Shown: positions 41,592-50,295 of the stretch, one piece after another
Numbering within the stretch: the first letter of the stretch is position 1
Layout of the letters: every line of letters begins with the position of its first letter
Origin: RHLJ01 sp048058975
GTDB lineage: Bacteria > Bacteroidota > Rhodothermia > Balneolales > Balneolaceae
Direction: 5' to 3'
DNA: 64,000 bases
NCBI GenBank assembly: GCA_048058975.1
Contig: JBLLNP010000010.1
Location: forward strand, 78,019-142,018
Translations under genes and position numbers: made by a program
Notes under the pieces: model-generated
The model's database searches: none
Told to the model about the DNA's origin: nothing
What the model saw: only the letters and a program-made list of their open reading frames with translations

Positions 41592-43394
41592 TTACTTCTT
41601 TCTTTTTCGGTTTTTACCGCCACTTTTTCTAAAACCTTCGGGTTTTCCTTTTCCGCCTTTGCGAAAGCTTTTTTTAGGCTTGCTTCCCCCACCACCTTTT
41701 CGGCCCGGGTCTTTTTCTGAAGGCTCAATAGCTACATCCCGACCTTCAAATTTCACACCTTTTACGCTTTCAACCAAGTTGTTTTGGTAACCCGGCTCAA
41801 CTTCAAAAAATGAAAAATTATTCTGTACATCTATTTTTCCAAAATCTGGTTTATCGCCATTCAGAGATTCGTTTATTAACCCCATTAATCGAACGGGATT
41901 CAATCCATCACGTCGCCCTACATTAATGAAATAACGATCGAAGGAACCAGCGTCATCATACCGACGGTCTCCACCCGAATCTCTGCCACCACGCTCTCTT
42001 CCGTTATCGCGATCACGTCCTCTGCCTCCGTCTCTGTCGCCCCTATCACGATCTCTTCCACCTTTTGCAGATGCATTCAGATCTTCGGAATCTTTGTAGT
42101 ATTCGAGAAACTGGTTGAATTCAACCGAAAGAAAATGTTTAATCAATTCTTCGCGTTCAAGATCAGCCAGTTTTTCAAGAGCCTGGGGAAGGAATTTCTG
42201 AATTTGCTCTTCGTTTACTTTGGTTTCCTTAACCGTATCAATCAAATCAAGCATACGGATCGCGCAAATCTCTTCACCACTAGGCATGTCTTTCTTAATG
42301 AACTGCTTTCCAGTCATTCTTTCCAGATCACGAATTCTTCGCATTTCGCGGGTATGTACAATGGAAACCGAAATTCCACTTTTGCCTGCTCGTCCTGTAC
42401 GCCCGCTTCTGTGAACATACACTTCAAGATCATCCGGCAAGTTAAAGTTGATAACGTGTGTCAGTTCGTTCACATCAAGCCCACGAGCTGCCACATCGGT
42501 TGCCACTAATAACTGAAGGTCTTTGGTTCTGAACCGGTCCATCACTTCATCCCGTTGTGCCTGAGATAAGTCTCCGTTCAGTAAATCCACATCATAACCA
42601 TCTTTATTCAGCTTGGTAGATATTTCCTGAGTTTCTCTTCGTGTTCTGCAAAAGATAATCCCATATATCTCCGGATTCATATCCACAGTTCTTTTAAGCG
42701 CTTCAAAACGGTCTTTGGCATGCACCATATAAAAATGATGCTCCACATTCTTAGCTCCTGAATTACGCTCCCCTACTGCCACTTCCTGGGCATCGTTCAT
42801 GTATTTTTGCGCAATTTTTGCAATTCCTTTGGGCATGGTTGCAGAAAAAAGAAGGGTCTGCTTTTCCTTTGGGGTGTCTTGAAGAATGGCATCCAAATCA
42901 TCCTGAAATCCCATGTTTAGCATTTCATCGGCTTCATCAAGAACCAAAGTACGAACATCAGTAACATCAAGTTTTCTTCTTTTGATGAGGTCAAGCATAC
43001 GTCCCGGAGTTCCTACAACCACTTGGGCTCCGTTATTGAGAGCTTTAATTTGTGTAGAAATATTTGCCCCGCCATATACTGCTACCGTAGTTAAGCCTTT
43101 TACTTTCTTTGCGAAAGACTTCATATCCTTTGCTATCTGAATAGCCAGTTCACGGGTTGGAGATAGTATTAAAACCTGCACATTTTTTGAGGACGCATCT
43201 ACCTTCTGAATGGAAGGTAATCCAAAGGCTCCGGTTTTACCGGTTCCCGTTTGTGCAAGAGCTACCAGGTCTCTTTGAGACTCCAAAATGATAGGAATAG
43301 CTTCCTGTTGTATTTTAGTTGGGTTTTCGAAGCCGAGGAGCTCCACGGCTTCAAGCAGTTCTTGCTTAAGACCAAGTTCTTTGAACGTTGTCAT
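41592..43394 (-). CDS. deaD: DEAD-box RNA helicase with DbpA-like RNA-binding domain
   Basis: A 600-residue helicase. Motif I is AQTGTGKT (47-54), DEAD is at 153-156, SAT at 184-186, and motif VI is HRSGRTGRAG (328-337). An Arg/Gly/Asp-rich linker at 445-478 (RDRDRGDRDGGRGR...) precedes a DbpA-type RNA-binding domain at about 485-558 (RYFINVGRRDGLNPVRLMG) and a basic tail rich in Lys/Gly (563-600). This is the CsdA/DeaD layout of cold-shock helicases acting on ribosome assembly and mRNA decay. A long leader with three hairpins lies upstream. Confidence 0.92.
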   Translation of the reverse strand: MTTFKELGLKQELLEAVELLGFENPTKIQQEAIPIILESQRDLVALAQTGTGKTGAFGLPSIQKVDASSKNVQVLILSPTRELAIQIAKDMKSFAKKVKGLTTVAVYGGANISTQIKALNNGAQVVVGTPGRMLDLIKRRKLDVTDVRTLVLDEADEMLNMGFQDDLDAILQDTPKEKQTLLFSATMPKGIAKIAQKYMNDAQEVAVGERNSGAKNVEHHFYMVHAKDRFEALKRTVDMNPEIYGIIFCRTRRETQEISTKLNKDGYDVDLLNGDLSQAQRDEVMDRFRTKDLQLLVATDVAARGLDVNELTHVINFNLPDDLEVYVHRSGRTGRAGKSGISVSIVHTREMRRIRDLERMTGKQFIKKDMPSGEEICAIRMLDLIDTVKETKVNEEQIQKFLPQALEKLADLEREELIKHFLSVEFNQFLEYYKDSEDLNASAKGGRDRDRGDRDGGRGRDRDNGRERGGRDSGGDRRYDDAGSFDRYFINVGRRDGLNPVRLMGLINESLNGDKPDFGKIDVQNNFSFFEVEPGYQNNLVESVKGVKFEGRDVAIEPSEKDPGRKGGGGSKPKKSFRKGGKGKPEGFRKSGGKNRKRKK

Positions 43395-43740
43395 GTAATT
43401 TTTTTCGTTGTGATCCCGTACAGAAGACCTATGCTGTGCTGTATTCTTGCCCGGAACAATTTGGGTGAGCTAGGGACAAGAAACAAGCGCGACTGCTTGA
43501 TTTAGACTGCTTCAAAGGAAGCCAGCATTTTTCTAAACCTGAAAGGTTCTTTACACTACTCCCTGATTTAACAGGGCATCAGTATCAATTATTCAGTCTT
43601 ATCGTGAGCTCACGATTTTTTGTAAGCCACAAAGATACGGAATTAAATGATAAACAAGGCATTCCGTTAATTAAATCTTTCAAATGTCTGATTATAGCCA
43701 GAACCTCTTCATGAATATGAAGAGGTATTTGACAGAGCCG
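43395..43740. other. Untranslated leader of deaD and end of the DoxX-GIN gene
   Basis: This 346-bp gap contains no gene. It holds four small hairpins: AACCT/AGGTT (43536-43548), CCCTG/CAGGG (43561-43576), a perfect palindrome ATCGTGAGCTCACGAT (43601-43616), and a stem next to the upstream gene end. The first three could be in the 5' leader of the helicase mRNA; long structured leaders are usual for cold-shock helicases. The promoter itself was not identified. Confidence 0.5.
43703..43726 (-). terminator. Hairpin after the DoxX-GIN gene
   Basis: A perfect 10-bp stem ACCTCTTCAT (43703-43712) with ATGAAGAGGT (43717-43726) around GAAT, 15 bp past the stop at 43741. There is no clear T-run on the minus strand, so termination may be partial. 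Confidence 0.6.
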
Positions 43741-45192
43741 CTAATCCTTAAAGAGATTTACTGTTTTCCCTGCATCTTCTTCTTTTATGGTTAGCAGCAA
43801 GGTATCCTTCCAAAGCGGACGAACCAGATATATTTCTGTACCAACAGGAAATCTCTCTTTACGAGTTTGATATCGCCCAAATGGAGCACCATAGCCAAAT
43901 CTCGCCCCTTCCGGGCCATTGAATTCTACATTGACCCGTTCTGAAGAATTATTTTTAATTTTCACATTGATGTACACCACTTCTTTAGGAGGTGCTTTGT
44001 CTTCTTCAAGTGAGATCACTTTTCCTCCTTTCTCAGTCTTAGTTTTTAAAACTTCTGGTTCTTTTGCATATACCACTTTACCGTTGTCTGATACATCTGC
44101 ATCAATACTGTTCGTTGCGTTCACTTTTATGGTTCCCCAACTCCATATATTGAGCCTTGCTTTTTCTACATCAAGATTCAAAGCATCTATTGTTCCTACT
44201 TCCGTTCCTACAGTTAATTCTTTTGCTTTTCCTGAAAGGACAACAACTCCAACAGGAGACATTACTTCAAACAGTTCAGTATTAATCCCTGATGCAGTAA
44301 ACCTTCCATGTGCGGAATTAGCAAATCCATTGAGTTCAGGAGTTATTATCTCAATCCGAATTTGTTTTGTAGGTGAAATCCATTCCTTCTGATTGATATC
44401 TAACTCGCCATCTATAACCTCTATATCAATAAGATCGAACAGGTTCTTATCGGTTATTACTCTTATCTCTGTTCGTGAACCAAGCTTAATTTCTATGTCG
44501 CTTGATAACCCGTTTTTGATACTCGTAAATGATTCTATTTCTACTTTAGCGGTATCAATTTGACCATTTCCTTTTATTTGAGCGTTGGAGTTTTGGGTTC
44601 CAAATGCCATCACAACCAGAATCATACTTATAACCGAAGCTGGTTTTATGGACTGAGTATTTAGTTTTCCGGATTTCAATTTTCTGGTTATAAGGTAGTC
44701 GAGTCCAAATTTACCTGAACCAAATGCTGTGGCGTATAAACTAACCCAAAGAAATCCCATCGCAGGCAACATTCCCCAAAGTGGACCGCCCCATTTCTGA
44801 AGAAAAATTGCGGTAAGCATAGTACAGGAAATCAGAAAACCGGAGATTCGGGTTTGAAATCCAAGTAACAAAAACATCCCTCCGATAGCTTCACTCGCGG
44901 CACCAATCCAGGCGAAAAAAACCGGAGCTTTAGAAAAGGGAAATCCAAATTTGGCTACATCTTCTGGAAACCAATCCACTACTTCAAAAAGGTTGAGGCC
45001 GGTATCAGCGATTGACCAGGGCACTCCGAATTTATCTCCTCCAAACATAGTGGCTAGAAAAAATCCCGCGAGAATTCTTGGTAAAGCGAGTACGAAATTG
45101 GCGAAGAAGCCTCTTACATCCTTAGGTTCTGTAAGTTTGATTAAAACAGAAGTTAGCCTAGTAATAAAGCTTTGAGTATTTGAATGTTCCAT
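43741..45192 (-). CDS. DoxX-type membrane domain fused to a GIN (DUF2807) domain
   Basis: A 483-residue fusion. Residues about 20-165 are a DoxX-type four-helix membrane domain (PRILAGFFLATMFGG, AWIGAASEAIGGMFLLLGFQTR). A hydrophobic helix near 185-200 (SVISMILVVMAFGTQNSNAQ) acts like an internal signal sequence. From about 205 the protein is a GIN/DUF2807 beta-helix domain: KGNGQIDTAKVEIESFTSIK, then ADVSDNGKVVYAKEPEV, the classic start and strand of that family. A last 80-residue part has FNGPEGARFGYGAPF. I do not know this combination from elsewhere. It carries the shared 46-bp element 60 bp upstream. Confidence 0.75.
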   Translation of the reverse strand: MEHSNTQSFITRLTSVLIKLTEPKDVRGFFANFVLALPRILAGFFLATMFGGDKFGVPWSIADTGLNLFEVVDWFPEDVAKFGFPFSKAPVFFAWIGAASEAIGGMFLLLGFQTRISGFLISCTMLTAIFLQKWGGPLWGMLPAMGFLWVSLYATAFGSGKFGLDYLITRKLKSGKLNTQSIKPASVISMILVVMAFGTQNSNAQIKGNGQIDTAKVEIESFTSIKNGLSSDIEIKLGSRTEIRVITDKNLFDLIDIEVIDGELDINQKEWISPTKQIRIEIITPELNGFANSAHGRFTASGINTELFEVMSPVGVVVLSGKAKELTVGTEVGTIDALNLDVEKARLNIWSWGTIKVNATNSIDADVSDNGKVVYAKEPEVLKTKTEKGGKVISLEEDKAPPKEVVYINVKIKNNSSERVNVEFNGPEGARFGYGAPFGRYQTRKERFPVGTEIYLVRPLWKDTLLLTIKEEDAGKTVNLFKD

Positions 45193-45251
45193 AATTATTC
45201 ATTTGTGTTTAAGGTTTACACAATGATCGAAACATCCTTTGGCTTGTTCGT

Positions 45252-45297
45252 CTCAGGAGAAAATGAGACGTCTCAAATCATACTTTTGAGTCCACTA
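45252..45297 (-). promoter_or_regulatory. Shared 46-bp promoter element, copy A
   Basis: CTCAGGAGAAAATGAGACGT / CTCAAATCA / TTTTGAG / CCACTA. It matches copy B at 47131 in 39 of 46 positions and lies 60 bp upstream of the DoxX-GIN start. It contains the perfect palindrome TGAGACGTCTCA and ends in the TAG stop of the AraC gene. Presumed operator or promoter of the two GIN genes, with the AraC regulator encoded between them as the candidate binder. Confidence 0.72.
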
Positions 45298-46461
45298 GTT
45301 CTTTTCCAGGCTTACATATTCTGAAGGAGAATGACCGGTGATACGTTTAAAAACCCTGTTAAAAGTAGCCTTACTATTAAAACCGCATTCGAAGGCTATC
45401 CCCAGAATCGAGAAATGAGAAAAAGCAGGATCAGACAGAGCCTCTTTAACTTGCTCAACACGATAAGCATTCACAAAGTCATTAAAGTTCTTACCAAAAC
45501 AACTGTTGATTACTTTTGATAATTGATTACTTGGAATGCCAACCATCTTAGAAAGCTCGGTTAGTGTAAGGTCGGCATTAAGAAATACCTTCTCATCTTC
45601 CATATAGGTTTCTACTTTTTCTTTCAGAGGAAGGAGTTCTTCCGCTTCCGAATTTTTTTCTAAATCTGATCCCGACTCTACAAATTTCAATTCCGCTAAT
45701 CTTCCAAGATCTGCGAAAATCCCCATCATTCCCAGGTAAACCAATACCATAGAAGCGATTAAATACCACCACCAGTTTTGGGTCCAACTCATCTGGACCA
45801 ATAATTGATTGGTTGCTATAAAGCCTATTCTGAGTATGAATAAGCCAAGATAAACGACTAGAAAATTACGAAGCCAGTTTAACTCAACTTTATATGTATT
45901 GGAGAAGAACTCTTTGATTTTATTCCTGAATTCATAGAATATTTTAGCTGCATGATAAAAATAGACAGATCGTGAGATGATGCCCAGAATGAGCATATAG
46001 ATTCCAATATTGAAATTGATCTTCTCATACAGAATACCATTCTGTACTTCATTAAATCCGGGTTGCTGCGAATCGTAGATATAAATGAAGGCTTGTAGCG
46101 CACAGTATGCCAGCCAAGGAACAGCATGCCAGATATCTTTCTTCTTAAACCTGAAATCCGGGTGAGTAACACTCTTTACATAGAAGTACACAACCGGACC
46201 TAATATCAATGAGAAGTCAATCAGAAAATAATTGATTTTTGTGTTTCTGAAATCGTCATACCACCCCATAAATCCAATCATATAAGCTGTACAACGTATT
46301 CCTGTTATCACAAGAAAAAGTGCCAGGATTAAGTCAGATGTTTTTTTCTCTCTGAAATACCGTAAGAATAAAATGAGCGCAAATAAATACCCCTGGCCTA
46401 CTAAAATGATCAGGGGCATACTATACTGATTGAAGTCGGGAAAAGTCTGCAAAAAAGCCAT
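45295..46461 (-). CDS. AraC-family regulator with N-terminal seven-helix membrane sensor
   Basis: A 388-residue protein. Residues 15-245 hold seven membrane helices, starting LIILVGQGYLFALILFLRYF and ending MVLVYLGMMGIFADL. The C-terminal 105 residues are an AraC DNA-binding domain: LTLTELSKMVGIPSNQLSKV and FSILGIAFECGFNSKATFNRVF, closing in TGHSPSEYVSL. This 7TM-AraC type is common in Bacteroidota, where the membrane part senses a signal. The gene lies exactly between two GIN-domain genes, both preceded by the same 46-bp element, which it is well placed to bind. The start is ATG 46459-46461. Confidence 0.9.
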   Translation of the reverse strand: MAFLQTFPDFNQYSMPLIILVGQGYLFALILFLRYFREKKTSDLILALFLVITGIRCTAYMIGFMGWYDDFRNTKINYFLIDFSLILGPVVYFYVKSVTHPDFRFKKKDIWHAVPWLAYCALQAFIYIYDSQQPGFNEVQNGILYEKINFNIGIYMLILGIISRSVYFYHAAKIFYEFRNKIKEFFSNTYKVELNWLRNFLVVYLGLFILRIGFIATNQLLVQMSWTQNWWWYLIASMVLVYLGMMGIFADLGRLAELKFVESGSDLEKNSEAEELLPLKEKVETYMEDEKVFLNADLTLTELSKMVGIPSNQLSKVINSCFGKNFNDFVNAYRVEQVKEALSDPAFSHFSILGIAFECGFNSKATFNRVFKRITGHSPSEYVSLEKN

Positions 46462-46511
46462 ATCGAATGATCGTATCTATTTAAGAGAAATCAAATTCAA
46501 AATTCGATTTA

Positions 46512-47066
46512 TCACTCGGCTTTTTTTGCGATTAAATTTCTGCCTGAAAATTTACTCTCGACATAACTAGCGGTTTCAGAAAGTTCAACCCATTCATTTT
46601 CAGTGCTTAACTTACTTAAATCGGTATGACCGCTTAAAGAGGTAAGATAAATGTTATCCAATGTACCAGAAAGGGATACTTTTGCAGCTGGATTCATTAA
46701 AACAAAGTTTTTCTGATCAAGGCCTATAACGAAGTAATTCCCGATACCGCCACTTATCAGTGAATTAAAGCCTGTTGTTTCAATTACAATTCTCGTCAAC
46801 TGGTTTTCAATTGTTTCACTCTGAAAAGAAATTGCCAGCCTACCCTCTTGTTCCTGAATTAACAAATCTTTCTGAGCTTCTTCACTTCCCTGAATAAGAA
46901 TATTATTGCGTGTACTTTTTATGATGATTACTTCTGTATTAACCTGAGACTGAAGCTCTGTGAATTCAGAAACCTCTCGATTATTAAGTACATCTGTTTC
47001 CTGAGCATTAGTATTAACAGAGATTATTAAAGCAAAAACTGTAGTAATTTTGATAAGATTTTTCAT
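46512..47066 (-). CDS. Secreted GIN-domain (DUF2807-like) protein
   Basis: A 184-residue exported protein. I choose the ATG at 47064-47066: GAGG lies six bases upstream and the product begins with a signal peptide (MKNLIKITTVFALIISVNTNAQ). The mature protein is a beta-rich GIN-type domain (REVSEFTELQSQVNTEVIII, LMNPAAKVSLSGTLDNIYL) with a reduced number of repeats. It is expressed behind the shared 46-bp element (copy B, 65 bp upstream), and is followed by the AraC gene after a 50-bp gap. Probably part of the same envelope response as the DoxX-GIN protein. Confidence 0.72.
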   Translation of the reverse strand: MKNLIKITTVFALIISVNTNAQETDVLNNREVSEFTELQSQVNTEVIIIKSTRNNILIQGSEEAQKDLLIQEQEGRLAISFQSETIENQLTRIVIETTGFNSLISGGIGNYFVIGLDQKNFVLMNPAAKVSLSGTLDNIYLTSLSGHTDLSKLSTENEWVELSETASYVESKFSGRNLIAKKAE

Positions 47067-47130
47067 AGCGAACCTCATTTTTTGATTATGATTACGCCAC
47101 AAATATCCTCCCAGAATAATCGGAAATCGA

Positions 47131-47176
47131 CTCAGGATAATATGAGACGTATCAAATCAACATTTTGAGACCACTA
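47131..47176 (-). promoter_or_regulatory. Shared 46-bp promoter element, copy B
   Basis: CTCAGGATAATATGAGACGT / ATCAAATCA / TTTTGAG / CCACTA, 39 of 46 positions identical to copy A (45252-45297) and at a similar distance (65 bp) from its gene's start at 47066. The palindrome here is TGAGACGTATCA with one mismatch. No third copy was seen elsewhere in the window. Confidence 0.72.
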
Positions 47177-47217
47177 TAAGCTGCCTTACGAGCTATAAAA
47201 GAAAAGATGCGGGTTGC

Positions 47218-47520
47218 CTAAATATATTTATCGCCTCTTACCACACTTACGGGGTAGGCATAGGCAATTACAGAATAATTTTCGAAGTAAACGTCGGCTA
47301 TAAAATCTATGATATTATTTCCAACATCTTTACTTACCACAACTTCAATCTTAACATTCTTTCCTTCGAAATCGCTGGCTCTAAGACCCCTTGATCCTTC
47401 ACCGGTAGTATCGGTTAAAGTGAATCCTTTCGCTCCCAGTTCTTTAAGTTTTTCGAGGATATCATCCCGGAAATAGCGTTCTGTAATAATGGTAACTAAG
47501 AATAATTCTGTCAATTTCAT
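47218..47520 (-). CDS. sbtB: PII-like regulator of bicarbonate transport (SbtB type)
   Basis: A 100-residue PII-fold protein counted from ATG 47518-47520, which has GGAGG five bases upstream and starts two bases before the SbtA stop ends. It begins MKLTELFLVTIITERYFRD and has the SbtB-type loop TTGEGSRGLRASDFEG with GSR in the nucleotide site. The C-terminal CGPxGC redox loop of cyanobacterial SbtB is absent; the protein ends VVRGDKYI. SbtB trimers bind cAMP/AMP/ATP and block SbtA. Its place directly behind sbtA supports that role. Confidence 0.85.
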   Translation of the reverse strand: MKLTELFLVTIITERYFRDDILEKLKELGAKGFTLTDTTGEGSRGLRASDFEGKNVKIEVVVSKDVGNNIIDFIADVYFENYSVIAYAYPVSVVRGDKYI

Positions 47521-47521
47521 A

Positions 47522-48478
47522 TTAACCTCCCATCCATTGAGCAATTAAATAGTAGAGTGGAATTCCAAGTGTGATATTAAATGGAAATGTAATTCCAAGT
47601 GATGCCGTCAAATATAGTGAAGGACTGGCTTGTGGTAAGGCAATCCTTACCGCGGCTGGAGCAGCTATGTAAGAACCACTGGAAACCATGGCTGCAAAAA
47701 CGGTTGCCCCGCCTATACTAAGTCCTGCTAAAAGCCCTATCCAGATAGCTAATACTCCATGCAGTATTGGGATGGCAATAGCAAAGCCAACAATAAAAAA
47801 ACCAACTTTTTTGAGATCCTGTAGCCTTCTTGCTGTAACCATTCCTAGTTCCAGCAGGAATAAAACCAGTGCTCCCTGAAAACCACTTACAAAGAACGGT
47901 TTTACCGCTTCAAATTTAATTGGACCTGCTATATAACCTATTATTAATCCTCCTAACAGTAGAACTATACTACTACCCGTGACAACTTCATGCAGGGCTT
48001 TTTTGAAAGAACCGCCTCCACTTTGCATCATTTGTGGGATAATCAGTGCTACTATTATTCCCGGTACTTCCAACATGGCTACCAGAGTTGGCATAAACCC
48101 CTCTGATGAAACTCCTAAAGCTTCCAGATAACTTATTGAGGCAATAAAAGTAACTACTGAAACTGAGCCATAATGAGCTGCAATTGCTGATGAATTTGTA
48201 ACGTCTAATTTCCCTAAATACCGAAGAACCGCAAAAGCAATTAACGGGGTTAGACACCCAAGTAACAGAGTAGCCCCCGCGGGTAAAATAAACTCGTTCA
48301 TCGGAGTTTTGCTTAACTCAACTCCACCTTTTAATCCAATTGCCAGAAGCAGGTAAATGGAAATTCCCTGATAAAGAGGCTTTGGAATCTCAAGGTCGCT
48401 TTTAACTACTTTGGCTAATATCCCCAAAACAAAGGCAAGAACAACCGGAGAAGCAAAATTTGAGAGTAGTGATTCCAT
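47522..48478 (-). CDS. sbtA: Sodium-dependent bicarbonate transporter (SbtA type)
   Basis: A 318-residue membrane protein of the DUF897/SbtA family, with about ten helices in two inverted halves: SPVVLAFVLGILAKVVKSDLEIP, then GISIYLLLAIGLKGGVELSKTP, each shown in part; the second half contains GFQGALVLFLLELGMV and FAMVSSGSYIAAPAAVRIA-like AAMVSSGSYIAAPAAVRIA. It is shorter than cyanobacterial SbtA (about 370), mostly in the central cytosolic loop. It should import HCO3- with Na+. The sbtB gene follows after one base; isocitrate dehydrogenase is divergent upstream. Confidence 0.87.
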   Translation of the reverse strand: MESLLSNFASPVVLAFVLGILAKVVKSDLEIPKPLYQGISIYLLLAIGLKGGVELSKTPMNEFILPAGATLLLGCLTPLIAFAVLRYLGKLDVTNSSAIAAHYGSVSVVTFIASISYLEALGVSSEGFMPTLVAMLEVPGIIVALIIPQMMQSGGGSFKKALHEVVTGSSIVLLLGGLIIGYIAGPIKFEAVKPFFVSGFQGALVLFLLELGMVTARRLQDLKKVGFFIVGFAIAIPILHGVLAIWIGLLAGLSIGGATVFAAMVSSGSYIAAPAAVRIALPQASPSLYLTASLGITFPFNITLGIPLYYLIAQWMGG

Positions 48479-48720
48479 TAAAAAAATATTTAGCTAGCCT
48501 GAAATTATATGGCTGCAAAACTAAGGAAAAATTAAGCTGATTCATATTTCATAAAAGAAAGGTAAAACGGCCCCCTCTGATTAGTATCAAATTCTTTATT
48601 TCAGCTTTTTTAAAAAAACCGAACATTTCTTATCCGGCTTTGGTTGATAGTGGCTGATTCTATTAAGGTTTGATATAGTTTGACTGTCAAGGTCCTTATT
48701 TTTTATAAAATTAATAATAA

Positions 48721-50190
48721 ATGAACATGACCAAGAACACTACAATTACGATTGCACACGGAGATGGAATTGGCCCGGAGATAATGGAATCCACACTCAG
48801 GATTTTAGAAGCTTCAGGTGCAAACTTGAGCTACGATACTATAGAAATCGGGGAAAAGGTTTATAAAAGAGGAATTAAGTCAGGAATAGAAGAAAGTGCC
48901 TGGGATCCCATCCTTAAAAATAAAATACTTCTGAAAGCACCGATTACCACTCCTCAGGGCGGCGGGGTTAAAAGCCTGAATGTAACCATGAGGAAAACTC
49001 TCGGTTTATTTGCGAATGTACGTCCGTGTGTGGCTTATGCACCTTTTGTAGAAACCAAACATCCAGGAATGGATGTTACTGTAATTCGAGAAAATGAGGA
49101 GGATACTTATGGTGGAATTGAACACCGACAGACGTTTGAGGTTTATCAATGCCTGAAGCTTATCACTTTACCCGGTACAGAGAGAATTATCAGATACGCG
49201 TTTGAATACGCCCTGTCTCAAAACCGAAAGAAAGTAACCTGTTTTACTAAAGACAATATCATGAAACTTACAGATGGTTTATTTCATGATATCTTCAAAA
49301 CCATTGCGAAAGAATACCCTGAAATTGAATCTGAAAATCTGATTATTGATATCGCCACTGCCCGACTAGCAGACACCCCCGAAATTTTCGATGTGTTGGT
49401 TATGCCAAATCTATATGGCGATATAGTTTCTGATGTAGCTGCTCAAATTTCCGGATCAGTTGGGATGGTTGGCTCTTCCAACATTGGACCATCTTGCGCA
49501 ATGTTTGAAGCGATTCATGGATCAGCACCAGATATAGCAGGTAAAAACATCGCCAACCCTTCTGCTCTTATTAATGCCGCTGTAATGATGCTACGCCATA
49601 TCGGACAACACGATCCGGCTGAAAAAATTGAAAATGCGTGGCTGAAAACACTGGAAGACGGAATTCATACTGCAGATATTTATAACGCAAAAAACAGTAC
49701 TCAGAAAGCTTCCACATCCGAATTTACAGATGCTATAATCGCCCGGCTTGGAGCCAAACCTGAGGTTCTTACTCCTGTTGATTTTACGCACGATAAACCT
49801 ATTGCTATTCCTGAACTGAAGCTCAGCCGTACCGAAGCAAGGCCTGCACTACATCAAAAAAGAGAACTTAAAGGAACCGATGTATTTGTGTATTGGGAGC
49901 CGGACAATCCTGACAAGCTTGCAGCTGAACTTAAAAAAGCCTCAGGAGATAAATTTGAGCTTACGATGATCACCAACAGAGGAACCAAAGTATGGCCAAA
50001 TGGATTACCTCAAACTTTCTGCACCGATCATTGGCGCTGCCGATTTAAGTCTACAAATGGAGCAAGAAACACTAAAGATATCGTTGAGCTTCTGGGACAG
50101 CTTTCAGAATTAGGGATAGACGTAGTGAAAACAGAAAACCTCTATGAGTTTGATGGAGAAGTAGCCTATTCCCTTGGTCAGGGAGAATAA
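48721..50190 (+). CDS. icd: NADP-dependent isocitrate dehydrogenase
   Basis: A 489-residue enzyme oxidising isocitrate to 2-oxoglutarate and CO2 with NADP+. Start of the fold: TTITIAHGDGIGPEIMEST. Substrate site: RENEEDTYGGIEHRQT; NADP and metal site: LVMPNLYGDIVSDVAAQISG and EAIHGSAPDIAGKNIANPSA. A C-terminal domain of about 140 residues (from about 350) carries the extra region found in Thermus-type NADP-ICDH (WEPDNPDKLAAELKKA). It lies between the bicarbonate transporter and a carbonic-anhydrase-like gene, and makes CO2. A terminator follows. Confidence 0.95.
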   Translation: MNMTKNTTITIAHGDGIGPEIMESTLRILEASGANLSYDTIEIGEKVYKRGIKSGIEESAWDPILKNKILLKAPITTPQGGGVKSLNVTMRKTLGLFANVRPCVAYAPFVETKHPGMDVTVIRENEEDTYGGIEHRQTFEVYQCLKLITLPGTERIIRYAFEYALSQNRKKVTCFTKDNIMKLTDGLFHDIFKTIAKEYPEIESENLIIDIATARLADTPEIFDVLVMPNLYGDIVSDVAAQISGSVGMVGSSNIGPSCAMFEAIHGSAPDIAGKNIANPSALINAAVMMLRHIGQHDPAEKIENAWLKTLEDGIHTADIYNAKNSTQKASTSEFTDAIIARLGAKPEVLTPVDFTHDKPIAIPELKLSRTEARPALHQKRELKGTDVFVYWEPDNPDKLAAELKKASGDKFELTMITNRGTKVWPNGLPQTFCTDHWRCRFKSTNGARNTKDIVELLGQLSELGIDVVKTENLYEFDGEVAYSLGQGE

Positions 50191-50199
50191 AATTGAGTT

Positions 50200-50237
50200 A
50201 AAAGAACGGCTGTTAATAAAAAATGGTCGTTCTTTTT
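50200..50237 (+). terminator. Intrinsic terminator after icd
   Basis: AAAAGAACG (50200-50208) pairs with CGTTCTTTT (50228-50236) around 19 bases, ending in T at 50237. It lies 10 bp after the icd stop. Confidence 0.75.
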
Positions 50238-50295
50238 GAACCCTTACTTACTGTTTTTGTATTATAAGCCGACTTAATTTTAGAACTTGGCTTAT

